Shown: positions 21,700 to 32,485 of the stretch, in pieces
Layout: each line of letters opens with the position of its first letter
Position numbering within the stretch: position 1 is the first letter of the stretch
NCBI GenBank assembly: GCA_035222895.1
Contig: JAVYIG010000092.1
Coordinates: 806,001-870,000, forward strand
Direction: 5' to 3'
DNA length: 64,000 nucleotides
From: Strongylocentrotus droebachiensis
Taxonomy: Eukaryota; Echinodermata; Echinoidea; Camarodonta; Strongylocentrotidae
Position numbers and translations under genes: made by a program
The notes under the pieces: model-generated
Seen by the model: only the letters and a program-made list of their open reading frames with translations
Told to the model about the DNA's origin: nothing
The model's database searches: none

Positions 21700-22850
21700 G
21701 GAAGACTCCTCGTGTCATTCACAAACCCTCATCCTCCTACCACCCACCGTGTGCCAGCCAGCAAGCACCATCTTCTTTACTACCAGTGTGGTATACATTC
21801 AGAGTGGTCCTCACCAATTTGTAAACTACACAGCTAACATCCCAATCCAGGTGCTCATGTCTTACCCATCCTACCCCCGCCTCCCGCCTCCGTGACTCCT
21901 CCTCCACCATTCACAATCCTCATCCTCCTACCACCCATCATCCTCATCACCCTCTTTTCTACCAGTGTTGTCAACATTCAGAGTGGCCTCATCACTTTGT
22001 AAATGATGGGGGTAATGCCCTAACCTGGGTTCTTTGATCTCATCCGTTCTTACCCCCCCCCCCTTTCCATGAACCGACCTCCATTATTCACAATCCTCAT
22101 CCTCCTACCACCCATCATCTCCCAGACCGCATCATCCTCATCACCCTCTTTACTACCAGTGTGGTAAACATTCAGAGTGGCCTCATCTCTTTGTAAATGA
22201 ATGTGGTAATGCCCTAACCCGAGTTCTTTGATCTCATCCATTCTTACCCCCTCCCCCTTTCCATGAACCCTCCTCCATCATTAACAATCCTCATCCTCCT
22301 ACCACCCATCATCTCCCAGCATGTATCATCTTCTTTACTACCAATGTGGTATACATTCAGATTTCAGAGTGGTCCTCACCAATTTATAAACTACACAGCT
22401 AACATCCCAATCCAGGTGCTCCTGTCTTACCCATCCTCCCCCTCCCCCTCCCACCTCCATGACTCCTCCTCCATCATTCTCAATCCTCATCCTCTGCATC
22501 CATCATCTCCCAGACCGCATCATCTTCATCACCCTCTTTACTACCAGTATAGCATACATTCTGAATGGTCCTCATCACTTTGTAAATGATGGTGGTAATG
22601 CCCTAACCAAGGTTCTTTGATCTCATCCGTTCTTACCCCCCCCCCTTCTATGACTCATCCTCCATCATTAACAATGCTCATGCTCCTACCACCCATCATC
22701 TCCCAGACCGCATCTTCTTCTTTAGAACCAGTGTGGTATATATATTCAGAGTGGTCCTCATCACTTTGTAAACTCCACTGATAATGTCCTAATTTTAACC
22801 CAGATGCTCCTAACTCTCAACTCCTCTCTCCCTCTCCCCCACCACCAGCC
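21700..22850. repeat. Minisatellite: about six tandem units of 177-195 bp
   Basis: The landmark TCCTCATCCTCCTACC (with small changes) recurs at about 21727, 21917, 22094, 22288, 22483 and 22676. Each unit continues with CCCATCATC, CTTTACTACCAGTGTGGT, ACATTCAGAGTGG, a TCACTTTGTAAA block and a C-rich end (CCCCCTCCCCC). Alternate units carry AACTACACAGCTAACATCC or TGGTAATGCCCTAACC, suggesting a higher-order dimer. Open frames here (21653-21895, 22050-22241, 22263-22589) are repeat translations. Confidence 0.92.
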
Positions 22851-23240
22851 AAACCTCTTGCTGTGGTACCTACACATCCCAAACCTTGTCATCATCAATC
22901 TATCCCCAACCTAAAAGCAAGATGAGGGTAGAACCATGGCAGAAAGAAGAAAACAGTTCCTATCCCATCCTTATTCACCCATCCCAATCTACCACCCCCA
23001 CCCCCATCACACCCTTCAACTGGTCAATCCTTACCCCCTCCCCCTCTAACACACATATATCCCTACCAAAAAATAACCAAATCATCCCCACCCCACCCCA
23101 TCCCATCACTACTACTCCAGCCTCTTAGGACCAGCACACTGCCCACACACATACCCTTGTCATCATCAATTTACCCCCACCCCAGATAGCAAGATGCTGC
23201 GGTAGAGAACCCTGGGAGAAAGAAGAAAACAGCTGATGAA
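22850..23240. other. C-rich tail of the minisatellite region
   Basis: CCACCCCCACCCCCATCAC-type sequence continues to about 23190 but regular periodicity is lost. GAAGAAAACAG.T occurs twice (near 22947 and 23221), each after AACCATGGCAGAAAG / AACCCTGGGAGAAAG, indicating one further diverged duplication of about 275 bp. The open frame at 22886-23128 is low complexity. Confidence 0.55.
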
Positions 23241-24190
23241 GAATACTCTAAAAGGTCATTGGAGGTCACTGGAGGTTGCTATGTCCCCCATCATGAGATG
23301 TTTTCTCCAGCCGAAGGACTGCATCCTTCATTCTGCAGATGTTCTATGTCGGTAGTTGGATAGCATCATTAGCTGATGTGACTCCTAGCTCATCTCAAAT
23401 CTTAAAGTCATTAAGAGGAGACAGTATAATTGGTATATTTTCCAAATGATAGCATCAGTTGAGGGTATTTTAATTAGCAGATATTTTAGGAATAATATCA
23501 ATGGACAGACATTGTCATATATCATATTATATCCATGCAATATGAGAGGCCAAGTTTGAAGTTTAGCAGTTAAAATTGGTTTCAGCTCAAACTGTACACT
23601 TCATATTAAAGACCTTCATTCTGTGTTGTAAATAGCTAGTTACATATTCTCTTTCTTTATTTGGAGATACACATCACTTTAATAGGTATTACAGATGTCA
23701 TCATTTTGCTCAACATATAGAGGAAATTACAATGTTGATGTTATGGGTGGGTATATTTTGTCCAAATATATACTGTATTACAGAAACCATGATAAAGAGT
23801 ATATACATGTAGTACATATTTTTTTTCTTTTTCTTCAACATAGGGTACGGTACAAGGATTTTGGGTTTGTTTTGGAGCAATTAACACTCACAATGTCGCT
23901 CTACAGCGTTATTTTACAACTAATATTTGACATCTCGGTGAAAGAAAAAAAAAGATGCATACCAACATGCCTTGGTAAGTGCACTTTGTTCTACACATAT
24001 GATGTATTCCCTACTCTCTAGTTCAATCGGCATGGGACGTAATATTATTAGACTTGATATGAATTTTTTCACACTCCTAGCCATAGAGCTGAACCCAATA
24101 TGATTCATTACCATGGCGTGAGAGCTGGCGAGGCAGAAGGGACAGTCTAAAGCCTGTGTAAATAAAGCTCCTCTAGGCCTAGTATCAACC
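23241..24190. other. Non-coding DNA
   Basis: Frames at 23695-24021 and on the minus strand at 23920-24192 have no recognisable domain and overlap antisense to each other. Confidence 0.45.
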
Positions 24191-24193
24191 AAT

Positions 24194-24548
24194 GGCCCCT
24201 TCAGACTAAGTCAATTTATACAAAACTAGTGTAAAGAAATGTTGTATCAAGAATCATGGTACAGCTAAAGGGGCGTACAGACTGGAGAACAACATCATGT
24301 AAAGAATAGTTGTATAAAGAAGCTAGTTACGAAGAGGTCAGTTGCAATATCAGCTAGTTGATTATTAGTGCGCACTCATGATACATAATCCCTACCCAGT
24401 TATACAATTTTTTTAAAATATCAATTCTGTATCGAGTTTGCCTTTGAACCTTGCTCAAGCATTCATTTTGCTATTCCTTGTACGATGTTTCTTTATACAA
24501 CATTCACACTGACACAATAAAGGTGAAATCTGGTCGTCTGAATAGGGC
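24194..24548. mobile_element. MITE-like element with imperfect long inverted ends
   Basis: The left end (GGCCCCTTCAGAC, then AATGTTGTAT.AAGAA.CAT.GTAC at 24239-24263) is mirrored at the right end (24480-24548) as GTAC.ATGTTTCTTTATACAACATT and GTCTGAATAGGGC. A third, direct copy of the arm lies at about 24272-24333 (GGGGCGTACAGACTGG...AGTTGTATAAAGAAGC). No coding capacity. The superfamily is not determined. Confidence 0.62.
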
Positions 24549-24654
24549 AAATAGTGTTAGTTTGGTCTGGAAGTTCAATTCAACATTATATGGGGTAGGG
24601 ATGGGGAGGGAGGGAGGAAGATTAATTAGAAAGTTAGGATAATGGATGAGATTC

Positions 24655-25095
24655 AGATTGAAGATGGATGATAAGAGAGAGAGGGAGAGAGAGGGGGCGG
24701 GGGTGGAGAGAGTTCAGACAAAAAGCAAAAGAGAAAGAAAGAAAGGATAAAAAGAAATAAGAAGAATTGATAACAACAGAACAAGAGAAATTACTTACAA
24801 AGCAAGTTACTTGTATAGACAGACCAGAAAAAAAGCACATGTTTGAGAAATATGGAAAGAGTGGAGCAGGGGGGAGAGCTATAAAGACGGAGAGAGTTAG
24901 ACAGCATGTGTGTGTGTGTGTGTGTTAGATAAAGAGACAGACACAGCGAGATAGAAAGAAATAAAAGAAAGAGACGGACTGAGAGAGAAACAAACGGAGG
25001 AAGATATGTAGAGAAAAAAAGAACAGAGGCAGAGAGACAGAGAGAAATAAACAGAGCAAGATTGAGAAAGACAAACAGAAAGAGAGAGACGCGAC
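24655..25095. repeat. Polypurine tract with an internal (GT)n
   Basis: About 440 bp, predominantly G/A on the plus strand, with a (TG)n run at about 24906-24925. Minus-strand frames (24634-24840, 24791-25117) are Ser/Leu low-complexity translations. Confidence 0.85.
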
Positions 25096-25099
25096 TATT

Positions 25100-26010
25100 A
25101 AAACGAGTTTGATACATGGTACCTATAATGGTAGCGGGGCACCATGCATCTTAACAATCATTAAACAACTTTAAATGTCAAGCGTGATCCCTTATACAAT
25201 GTAAGACACTTAAACGTGCGGGAGATCAGGCATCTACAGTGTAAAAAGAACCTTGCTCACAGCGAGAGAATCATCCTCCAAATCGGTTAAAGCTTATATC
25301 ATGTCTTCCAATGACGTGGTAGTTGGATGAGTCAAGGAGTTGTCACACATCAAGAGATAATTTGTTGTAACATTTGATCTCCCTGGATACTCCTCTATTT
25401 ACTGCTCCTTCAGCTACTCCTCCCTTCACTTTAATCCCCCTCACTTTAATCCTTTCTTGAATGTCCTCCTGAAATTCCTATGCAACGTTGGTCATAAAAA
25501 TACATCCTATTACAATAGGGATAAAGATTTTCATTATACCAATAGACAGCAAAAGACTATTATAATCCTCCGCCCCCCTCTCAATTATCCTTGGGGGAAT
25601 TATGAGTTTTAAGCATCGTTGGACTTATCACAAATCAAGGATAAGGTTTTAAAGCTAAAGACCAGTTATGGTCGTTGTGAAATCGATCAGAAAAGGTTGA
25701 TCATCTAGCATAGATGCACTGCAAGGTTCTGGAATCATCAACATTATAAGAAATTTGGCCAAGTCTTCATAAAGTTAGAATCACTGTACACATAAAGATG
25801 TATATGGGACTACACACACGTGCGCGACACATGCATTTGTATCTCTCAACAGGCAAGAGATACACTAATTTACCGAATATATCAATTAGTAGGCGGTTTC
25901 CCGTCAACATTTTTATCATCATGTATTATTCAAAACATATTCTTTCACATGATTGGTAATAAGAGCTTCCATTTCATTTTTTGAAATTGGGGCATTTCCA
26001 ATACTGGTCT
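25100..26010. other. Non-coding DNA
   Basis: No gene visible. A short imperfect direct repeat (CCTCACTTTAATCC-type, 25426-25452) is the only structure. Confidence 0.4.
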
Positions 26011-26016
26011 TTACCT

Positions 26017-26095
26017 TTAACCGTTGACTACTGAATTCTCTCATTCCCATAGACTTAACACAGGGACCACACAGTTCCTGTAGGCAATGAGTTAA
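26017..26095. repeat. Short foldback family B copy (TTAA-bounded, 79 bp)
   Basis: Starts TTAACCGTTGACTACTGAA and ends as the reverse complement of TTAACTCATTGCCTACAGG. Internal words AATTCTCTCATTCCCAT and AGACTTAACACAGGGACC recur in other copies (32153, 40157, 56500). The minus-strand frame 25919-26134 runs through it and is therefore not a gene. Confidence 0.7.
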
Positions 26096-26154
26096 TAGAT
26101 CAACTGAAGGAACGATAGGAGCAAAGGAGGCCATGTCCGCTTGGATGCAGGACT

Positions 26155-26250
26155 ATATGTCTTCCTCCCTTCCCCTTCCTCTTCTCCTCCCCCTTCCTCT
26201 TCTCCCTCCCCTTCCTCTTCTCCTCCCCCTTCCTAATCCCTCACTTCCTC
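26155..26250. repeat. Polypyrimidine tandem repeat (CCTCTTCTCC)n
   Basis: Three to four units of TTCCTCTTCTCCTCCCCC on the plus strand. Confidence 0.85.
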
Positions 26251-26259
26251 AGTCCTTCA

Positions 26260-26885
26260 AGAGGTGTTCTCTAATCAATCCTTTGAGACACTAGGTCTAA
26301 CATCCTATACAGGTTAGATATACAGCTTTTATTATAGACACCTAGGACATATTATAGTAAAGGGTTAATTCCTCCACCCCCTTCTCATCTATAACCCTTT
26401 GCAGTCACTGATAATGTTCTTCTAAAACAGTATTCAATTGATCTCTGTACCCTTACCTATCTGAAATGAAATATGTAATTGTTGATCCAAGTAAGATGTG
26501 GACTTAGCAACCATGTTTAACCACATTAAGGGCTGAAGAAGTTAAAACATTACTCAAAACATTAGACAAAATTCCATCATCACCAATCTCCCTTCCTCCT
26601 CTCGAACGGGCGAGTTCCCTCATCCCTTATTAATCTATTTATGGGACATTCCACAATAGACTTTGAGAGCACATCAGCATCAAAGAGCATGACAAACATG
26701 AGTGAGAGAGACATTAATTCAGAGACATTAATTCACGGACAAGAACACTTACTTTCTAGCATGTGATGCCACTCAAGCACTGGACAAAACATCTCTGCAG
26801 ATTACCTCAATAAATCAGTCAAATGTTATATTCTGATCTGGAAATCATCCGATTGTGTAATATCTTATGAAGATGTGGACTAAGT
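26260..26885. other. Non-coding DNA
   Basis: No gene visible. GACATTAATTCAGA / GACATTAATTCACGGA is a short direct repeat near 26710-26737. Confidence 0.4.
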
Positions 26886-26888
26886 ATT

Positions 26889-27185
26889 CCAGGGGGTGTT
26901 TCACAAAGATCAAACTTAACTCTAAGATGGACTTGAAAATTATGGAGAGCCATTTATAGCCTTAAAATTAAATATATTCAAAAGTATTTCAAACTTTTTA
27001 TAAATTCCACATCAAGAATATGAAATATCCTTGATAATAGAAAATATGAATGATTTAAATCAACATTTTTATGCCTTTTAAAAGAACTTTTACAAAATAT
27101 TTTCATAGATGCTAAAGGCTTTTCATCATTGTTAAGTCCAATTTAGGAATAAGTTCAACTAAGGATCTTTGTGAAATACCCCCTG
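26889..27185. mobile_element. Foldback MITE of the CAGGGGGTGTTTCACAAAG type (297 bp)
   Basis: The left end CAGGGGGTGTTTCACAAAGA (from 26890) is the inverse of the right end TCTTTGTGAAATACCCCCTG (ending 27185), with one mismatch over 20 bp. The inner arms (AACTTAACTCTAAGATGGAC versus GTCCAATTTAGGAATAAGTT inverted) continue the similarity. The interior is AT-rich and non-coding. It resembles the element at 56749-57050 in its G-run/TTTCA.AAAG ends. Confidence 0.8.
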
Positions 27186-27316
27186 TTTGATCACATTAAA
27201 AAGAGGAGTGACATGGAAGATTAATCAGGAATTATTTTTGAAAAAACTGCAAGCAATTTTTTTCTGGTCGTATTTGTCAGTCTTTTCATACTGCAAATGA
27301 TAGTTACTGCACCAAC

Positions 27317-27862
27317 GACTTACTCAGTACAATAACTTTGCATGATACAATGCATACATGTAACTATTCCTGTCATTACTTGTGTGCGTGGAAATCAAAT
27401 AAACATCAAACTAAATAAACATCATCTGATTTGACCTCTGCAACTAAATGGCATCAATTCTGAACACAGGAGGATCATTAAATGTTTAATTGATTTGTCT
27501 GACTTACTCAGTACAATAACTTTGCATAATGTAATGCATAATTATGTAGAAAACAAACAAACATCAGATTAAATAAACATCATCTTATTTGACTTCTGCA
27601 ACTAAAATGGCATCACTTTTGAACACAGGAGGATCATTTTATGTTTAATTAATGTGTCAGACTTACTCAGTACAATAACTTTGCATGATGTAATGTATAA
27701 TTATTCTTGTCAATACTCAACTCAACTCAACTCAACTTGTGTGTATGGAAAACAAATAAACATCAAATGAAATAATCATCATCATCTGATTTGACCTCTG
27801 CAACTAAAATGGCATCACTTCTGAACACAGGAGGATCATTAAATGTTTAATTGATGTGTCAG
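27317..27862. repeat. Three-copy tandem repeat, units 159-203 bp
   Basis: GACTTACTCAGTACAATAAC begins each unit at 27317, 27501 and 27660. All share TTTGCAT.AT..AATG.ATA, AAATAAACATCATC, TTTGAC.TCTGCAACTAAA, ATGGCATCA.TT.TGAACACAG and GAGGATCATTaAATGTTTAA. The third unit has an inserted (CTCAA)n pentamer array at about 27717-27738. Confidence 0.93.
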
Positions 27863-28745
27863 TGTTAATCCCTTGACATTACGCTAGATGGACGATGGCG
27901 AGGCGGATTGACCGGCCCAGCAGAGGACTGCTGAGTGAGATAAGTTCACCAGAAGTGCATTAGACTGGTTACCAAATCTCTCTTTGTTTTGACACAGCAG
28001 CCAATGACCTTTGTATGCCATATTGTGAATGAGACTGGGGTAAGAGAGGACGAACACAAGCAACATGTTTATACGTTTCAACTTAAATCATTTCTGAAAT
28101 TTAAAGAAAGCCCTCTTTACTATACATTGACAACCAGTGCACTGTGAAGAAATGAATTTCTTTCAGAACATTGAAGTAACATCCAGCTACAAAAATTCTG
28201 TGGGTGTAAAGAAAAATAGGAGATAGAGGCTTACAGGAGAATAAAAATTGGCTTCTTGGTTTCTAATATTAGCTCATAACCCACTCGAAAAAATTAAATT
28301 CTTAGGCCAATTTAGTCCCTTACCTGTCTTGATGTAACTGGATTTATTAAAGACTAAACCAGATATCACAGGAATATGAGATTGCAGGGAAGTTCATCAA
28401 CCTATTTTCCTTCAAAAAATGAAGTTAACAGTTACAAACTGCCTACAGAGCAACATCTAGATATTTGATATTAATATAATAGAGCCCATGCATGGTATTC
28501 CTCTTTACCCCTTCAAAAAATGGGGCATACAGCAAGACAATTTCTCCCCATCCTTTTCTCCCTAATTTTATCTATAATTTATTTCTGAAAATCATTCAGT
28601 TTGTCATGTTCTTCATGAACCATACACAATTGATATTAATGGTGGGAGTTACACAGTGCATATGGTAAAGGATATAAAGAGTTTAAGAATATATATCTGT
28701 AATGCAGTACTACTATGTATACATACAACTTAAAACATTCATAAC
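27863..28745. other. Non-coding DNA
   Basis: No gene visible. A GC-richer start (27890-27945) is followed by AT-rich sequence. The 65-codon minus-strand frame at 27884-28081 has no domain-like features. Confidence 0.4.
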
Positions 28746-28751
28746 ATTTTC

Positions 28752-28886
28752 ACTCACTAGCTGCATAGTGATACCTCCTGGGTATGGAGAGGCAACTGTG
28801 GATAAGAGGCTTTATCTACAAGCAGAAGCACATGGCTGGGATTTGAATCAGAAAATTTGACTTGGCAAACAGAAAGTGCATCAACC
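28752..28886 (-). mobile_element. SINE fragment, minus orientation
   Basis: On the minus strand, TTGATGCACTTTCTGTTTGCC then TGATTCAAATCCCAGCC (box B-like) then GTGCTTCTGCTTG, ATAAAGCCTCTTATCC, ACAGTTGCCTCTCCATACCC and AGGAGGTAT. This is the same order as in the other SINE copies of the window. Box A is lost. Confidence 0.65.
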
Positions 28887-29029
28887 CTCCATAATTATTA
28901 CCCCATTGGTTATACTCTCTTCAAAATATCATTTTTCAAGATTAGAATTTTTCAAAATTAGAACATTCCAAAGCGGCATGCAATGTAACTTCAAACTCCC
29001 ATATTCATCCTTTATCACTGCAATTAATC

Positions 29030-29420
29030 CACATGGCAGGCAGTTCACCTCTAGTTCACACGTAGAAACGATTTCGACCAATCCCAAATTACCATCACCC
29101 CTGTCAGAGCATGTCATGCATTCAGTAACAGATTGAAAAGTAATTCAGTTACCACCCCATCTAATTGAGGCCAGGAATCAACTCCGGCGAGACATCTTCG
29201 CCCCACATTAGTCTCTGTACCCCCGCCAATAACTTCACCAATTAAATCATTCCCAGGGGAGTTTCTCAAAAAATGATCTGAGCTTTCGCATGCCTGGAAT
29301 GTTTCCCTGCCAAAATTGGCGCCTCTGACAAAAACATTGTCTCCTGGTAACCAAATTGGCAATTTTTGGAGCCGGGAATTATCCCCATCTCACAGCAAAA
29401 GTCAACACCTCGTCAAAGCT
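29030..29420. promoter_or_regulatory. Candidate cis-regulatory patch with a CArG box
   Basis: CCAAAATTGG at 29310-29319 fits the CArG (SRF) consensus CC(A/T)6GG and abuts GGCGCC. A related CCAAATTGGC word follows near 29349. The patch is GC-richer than its surroundings and non-repetitive over almost 400 bp. Frames on both strands (28876-29136, 29114-29362) are open but mutually antisense and lack domains. Confidence 0.28.
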
Positions 29421-29439
29421 GGATATGGAAAGCTCAGTG

Positions 29440-29940
29440 ATGTGTACATATATGTACATGTACATAGGATTTTTGTTCTGCACATGGTATATTTTCAATC
29501 TCAAACTCATGTCACGGTTTTGAATTATTGATTATGTTGAATATTAAAATAGAAATATTGATTTTTCTTTGGTGCACTGAGATCTCATATATGCCATCAT
29601 TTTCTCCTACACAGATGTCATGTCCTCTTAGTAGTACACGCAACCACGTTTCTTTTTTCACCCAATTTCTTATATTTGACCAATATTCTACTAAACTGAT
29701 TGCTATTCATGTGGGGTTAAATTAATTCATCCAGTAAATTACCAAACACTCTCAAAGGTATACTTCATAGCGCACAATTATAATTGGATCATTTTGATTA
29801 ATTCTCTTGGCACTATTATTCAAAATTGATCTTTATTGGCAGTAGCGTGCCTAGAATTTGATGAAGGAATATCACCAATCAATCCAGTATCATGTGTCAT
29901 ACTCTGTCTCATATTCTCTCCTCCTTTTTAACTTCTATTT
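29440..29940. other. Non-coding DNA with a (GTACAT)n stretch
   Basis: TACATATATGTACATGTACAT occupies about 29447-29466. The remainder is AT-rich without genes. Confidence 0.45.
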
Positions 29941-30668
29941 TCTCTCTCCTTCGTTTGCCTTGCTCTCTTGCTCTCTCCCCCCCCCCTTTCTTCAATATAT
30001 CCTTTTCATTCTGTCTCACTTGCTCCTGGTCTCTCTCTTTCTCCTCCTTCTCCTCCCTATTTATCTGTCCCTCTCATTCCCTCTCTTTATCTCCCATCAT
30101 ACTCTTTGTCTGTCTCTTTCTCCCCTCTTACTATTCTCTCTGTCTTACCGTCTCTCTCACCGCCTCTCCCCCTCTGTATTTCTCATTATCTCTCTCTTTC
30201 TCTTTCTCTCTCTCCCGTCTCTTACTCTCTGCCTGTGTCTTTGGTCTCTCATCTCATACTCCCCTCTCACTCTTTCCCCCTCTTTCTACTCTCTCTGTCT
30301 AACCGTCTCTCCCCCTCTGTATCTCTCTCTCCCTTTCTCTCTTTCTCTCCCGTCTCTTACTCTGTTCCTGTGTCTTTGGTCTCTCATCTCTTACTCCCCT
30401 CTCACTCTTTCTCCCTCTTTCTATTCTCTCTGTCTAACCGTCTCCCCCCCCCCCTGTATCTCTCATTCTCTCTCTCTCTCTCTCTTTCTCTCCTGTCTCT
30501 CACTCCCTGCCTGTGTTTTTGATCTCTCCTCTCTTACTCCTCTCTCACTCTTCCCCCTCTCTTACTCCTCTCTCACTCTTCCCCTCTCTTTTATTCTCTC
30601 TGTCTTACTGTCTCTGTCACCGCCTCTCCCCTTGTGTATCTCTCTCTCGTTCTCTCCATCTCCTCCTA
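29940..30668. repeat. 700-bp polypyrimidine tract with internal minisatellite
   Basis: The plus strand is almost only C and T with sparse G. Within it CTCTGTCTaACCGTCTC-type landmarks recur at about 30136, 30291, 30426 and 30597, and TCCCGTCTCTTACTC at 30213, 30348 and (varied) 30491, giving units of about 133-175 bp. This explains the longest open frame in the window (29858-30676) and its overlapping neighbours; their Ser/Leu/Pro-only composition shows they are not proteins. Confidence 0.92.
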
Positions 30669-30669
30669 G

Positions 30670-32150
30670 ACCCTGATGCATCATCACACAAGCCTGGAAG
30701 TCATTTTACAAGCTAGGTCACTCGTAGGTCAATCTATTAAAGACACCATCAAACATTCCTCAAAGCCCTCTCCCTTTGATTTATATGTTATTAAAACTGT
30801 TGGTAACTATGTAGGAGAGGTTACAAAAGAAATCACTCATTCCATTTTCCCTTCCTTCTGCTATACTTGGTTTTCGAGGTTTCTTGCAATATTAAACTTA
30901 TGATACTTCTACACATCCAGCTCTTGCTTCCATTTATGTTAAATTTCAGCTATCTAAAAAATCTTACAGCAGACCTAAAACCAACCCTTTGTATAAAGCT
31001 CCTCCCAGGTCTTTCATTTCTTAAAAGAATATCTGTAAAGCCCTTGCTTGTAGTGGTTACAACCATTCCAGTACAGGGAATTAACTTCTGTAACCGTAGC
31101 CGGATTTTCAAATTACTGTTACGACCAGGCGTAACCCAGTTTTCATTCACGAGCATTGCTGAGACTGATAACTCAATTATCAGCCCTCAATCTGACTAAG
31201 GAATGGACTGTTCTGCGCCTATCATATACATTTCCTCTTCTACGTAACAGTTTGAGACAGTCCGCATCAGCTTGGAATACTTCCACTCTCAATGGATATC
31301 TACTTCATGTATAATGTTTCATGTTTATTAACTTTCGCTGCATCCTTCCATTAAGAAACCAGGCATCACATACAGTCGAGAGTAAAAGGTTTGTTTAAGC
31401 GGGACTGCACTATACTTGTAGCTACTTGCGCCCTCTATGTAGCAAACAATTCTTAAATGGTACCCGTTTGTTCCCCATGATCCCTTTTTATTATGTTAGA
31501 TTCCTTTAAACAGGATGGGGAAACAACAGCAGTTTAGTGACGCTTTTTTTCTCCTAGTGCATAATATGAACGGCATGTAAAGCGTTTATTCCCCCCTGGC
31601 GGTTTTCAATACCCAATGTGAACAAGGAGTTTCTACAAAGCCCTGTGTTAAACTCCTTTGTATGAACAAGGCTTTACTGTGGGATCAAAATGACTGTATA
31701 CTTGTAATTTAGAAAGTACAAAATGGCTTCTCATCAAAAGAAAAATGTGACTGAACTCTTTGCATATTGGAAAAATTGTGAAATCAATTTTAAAATTTCT
31801 AAATCAAATGAACATAATCAAACAAATAAAATTGTTGCTTAGGGCTTTTCAGACTTGTCAGAGTTTTCAATTAGACCCATGCCTTACATAAACAGAATAC
31901 TAGAAATAATAGTGATCATATTGACTGCAGGGCTCTACTATTAGCGGTTATCTAACATATTGGCCTTATGAGCATGATAGCACTCCTTGCATGTGACTCA
32001 GGTAATATCATTCTCACTCAAACAATATTATATTCTTCTATCCCTTGAGGGCAAGTCAATATTATTCAAATATCTAGGAATAATAAAACAGCTGACAGTG
32101 TTTACTTTCCCACACAATTTCAAAGTCCTTTCCTACTTCATAGAATTCAT
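30670..32150. other. Non-coding DNA
   Basis: The 110-codon frame at 30867-31199 and its antisense (30950-31156) have no recognisable domain. AAACTCCTTTGTATGAACAAGG at 31649 partly repeats CAAGGAGTTT at 31623 in inverted form. No other structure. Confidence 0.4.
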
Positions 32151-32152
32151 CA

Positions 32153-32234
32153 CTTGAACCCAATGACAACTGAATTCTCTCATTCCCATTGGCTTATGAC
32201 GTCAGCCATCCAGTCTACTTGAGCAATGGTTTGA
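32153..32234. repeat. Short foldback family B copy (diverged)
   Basis: GAACCCAATGACAACTGAAT then TCTCTCATTCCCAT matches the left half of the copy at 26017. AGTCTACTTGAGCAATGG then TTTGAA matches its right half inverted. Confidence 0.55.
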
Positions 32235-32285
32235 AATAACACATTACTTATTGAAGAATGTTGTTTGTTTATACACTCTTTTATG

Positions 32286-32485
32286 AGGAGACGCGATGGC
32301 TCAGTGGTAGAGCAGTGGTCTCATAACCGAGAGGTCCCGGATTCAAAACTAAGTCGATGCACATACTAGTGCCTTTGGTAATTAGGCTTTAATCCTCATT
32401 ACAAAGTCCCTTGGAGAGGACTTAAAGTACCATATGCAAATGCTTTCTTGGCAGTCAGGTAAAATAAACCATGAACCCAACCAAA
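32286..32485 (+). mobile_element. tRNA-derived SINE, plus orientation
   Basis: The head GCGATGGCTCAGTGGTAGAG (box A-like) is followed by GTCTCATAACCGAGAGGTC and CCGGATTCAAAACT (box B-like). The CTCATAA anticodon-loop-like stretch resembles a tRNA-Met. There is no acceptor-stem closure; instead a non-tRNA body runs on (TTGGAGAGGACTTAAAGTAC, AAACCATGAACCCAACC). So this is a SINE, not a tRNA gene. Confidence 0.75.

Noticed and set aside
21653-22589. Several 63-108 codon frames with Pro/Ser/His-rich products
   Set aside because: They lie in a tandem minisatellite and repeat with its period.
25919-26134. 71-codon minus-strand frame with plausible composition
   Set aside because: It overlaps a dispersed 79-bp foldback repeat found at three other positions.
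27317-27862. CRISPR-like regularly spaced repeats
   Set aside because: Whole 160-200 bp units are duplicated, with no short repeat/unique spacer pattern; also a eukaryotic setting.
29114-29362. 82-codon minus-strand frame with Gly/Val-rich middle
   Set aside because: No recognisable family and the patch looks more like regulatory DNA; kept only as a candidate regulatory patch.
29858-30676. 272-codon open frame, the longest in the window
   Set aside because: It is a translation of a polypyrimidine tract; the product is almost only Ser, Leu, Pro, Phe and Thr, and other frames over the same DNA are equally open.
30867-31199. 110-codon frame and its antisense
   Set aside because: Composition is unremarkable, both strands are open, and no domain or splice context supports it.
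32286-32351. Possible tRNA-Met gene
   Set aside because: No pairing acceptor stem or 3' end; sequence runs on into a SINE body.
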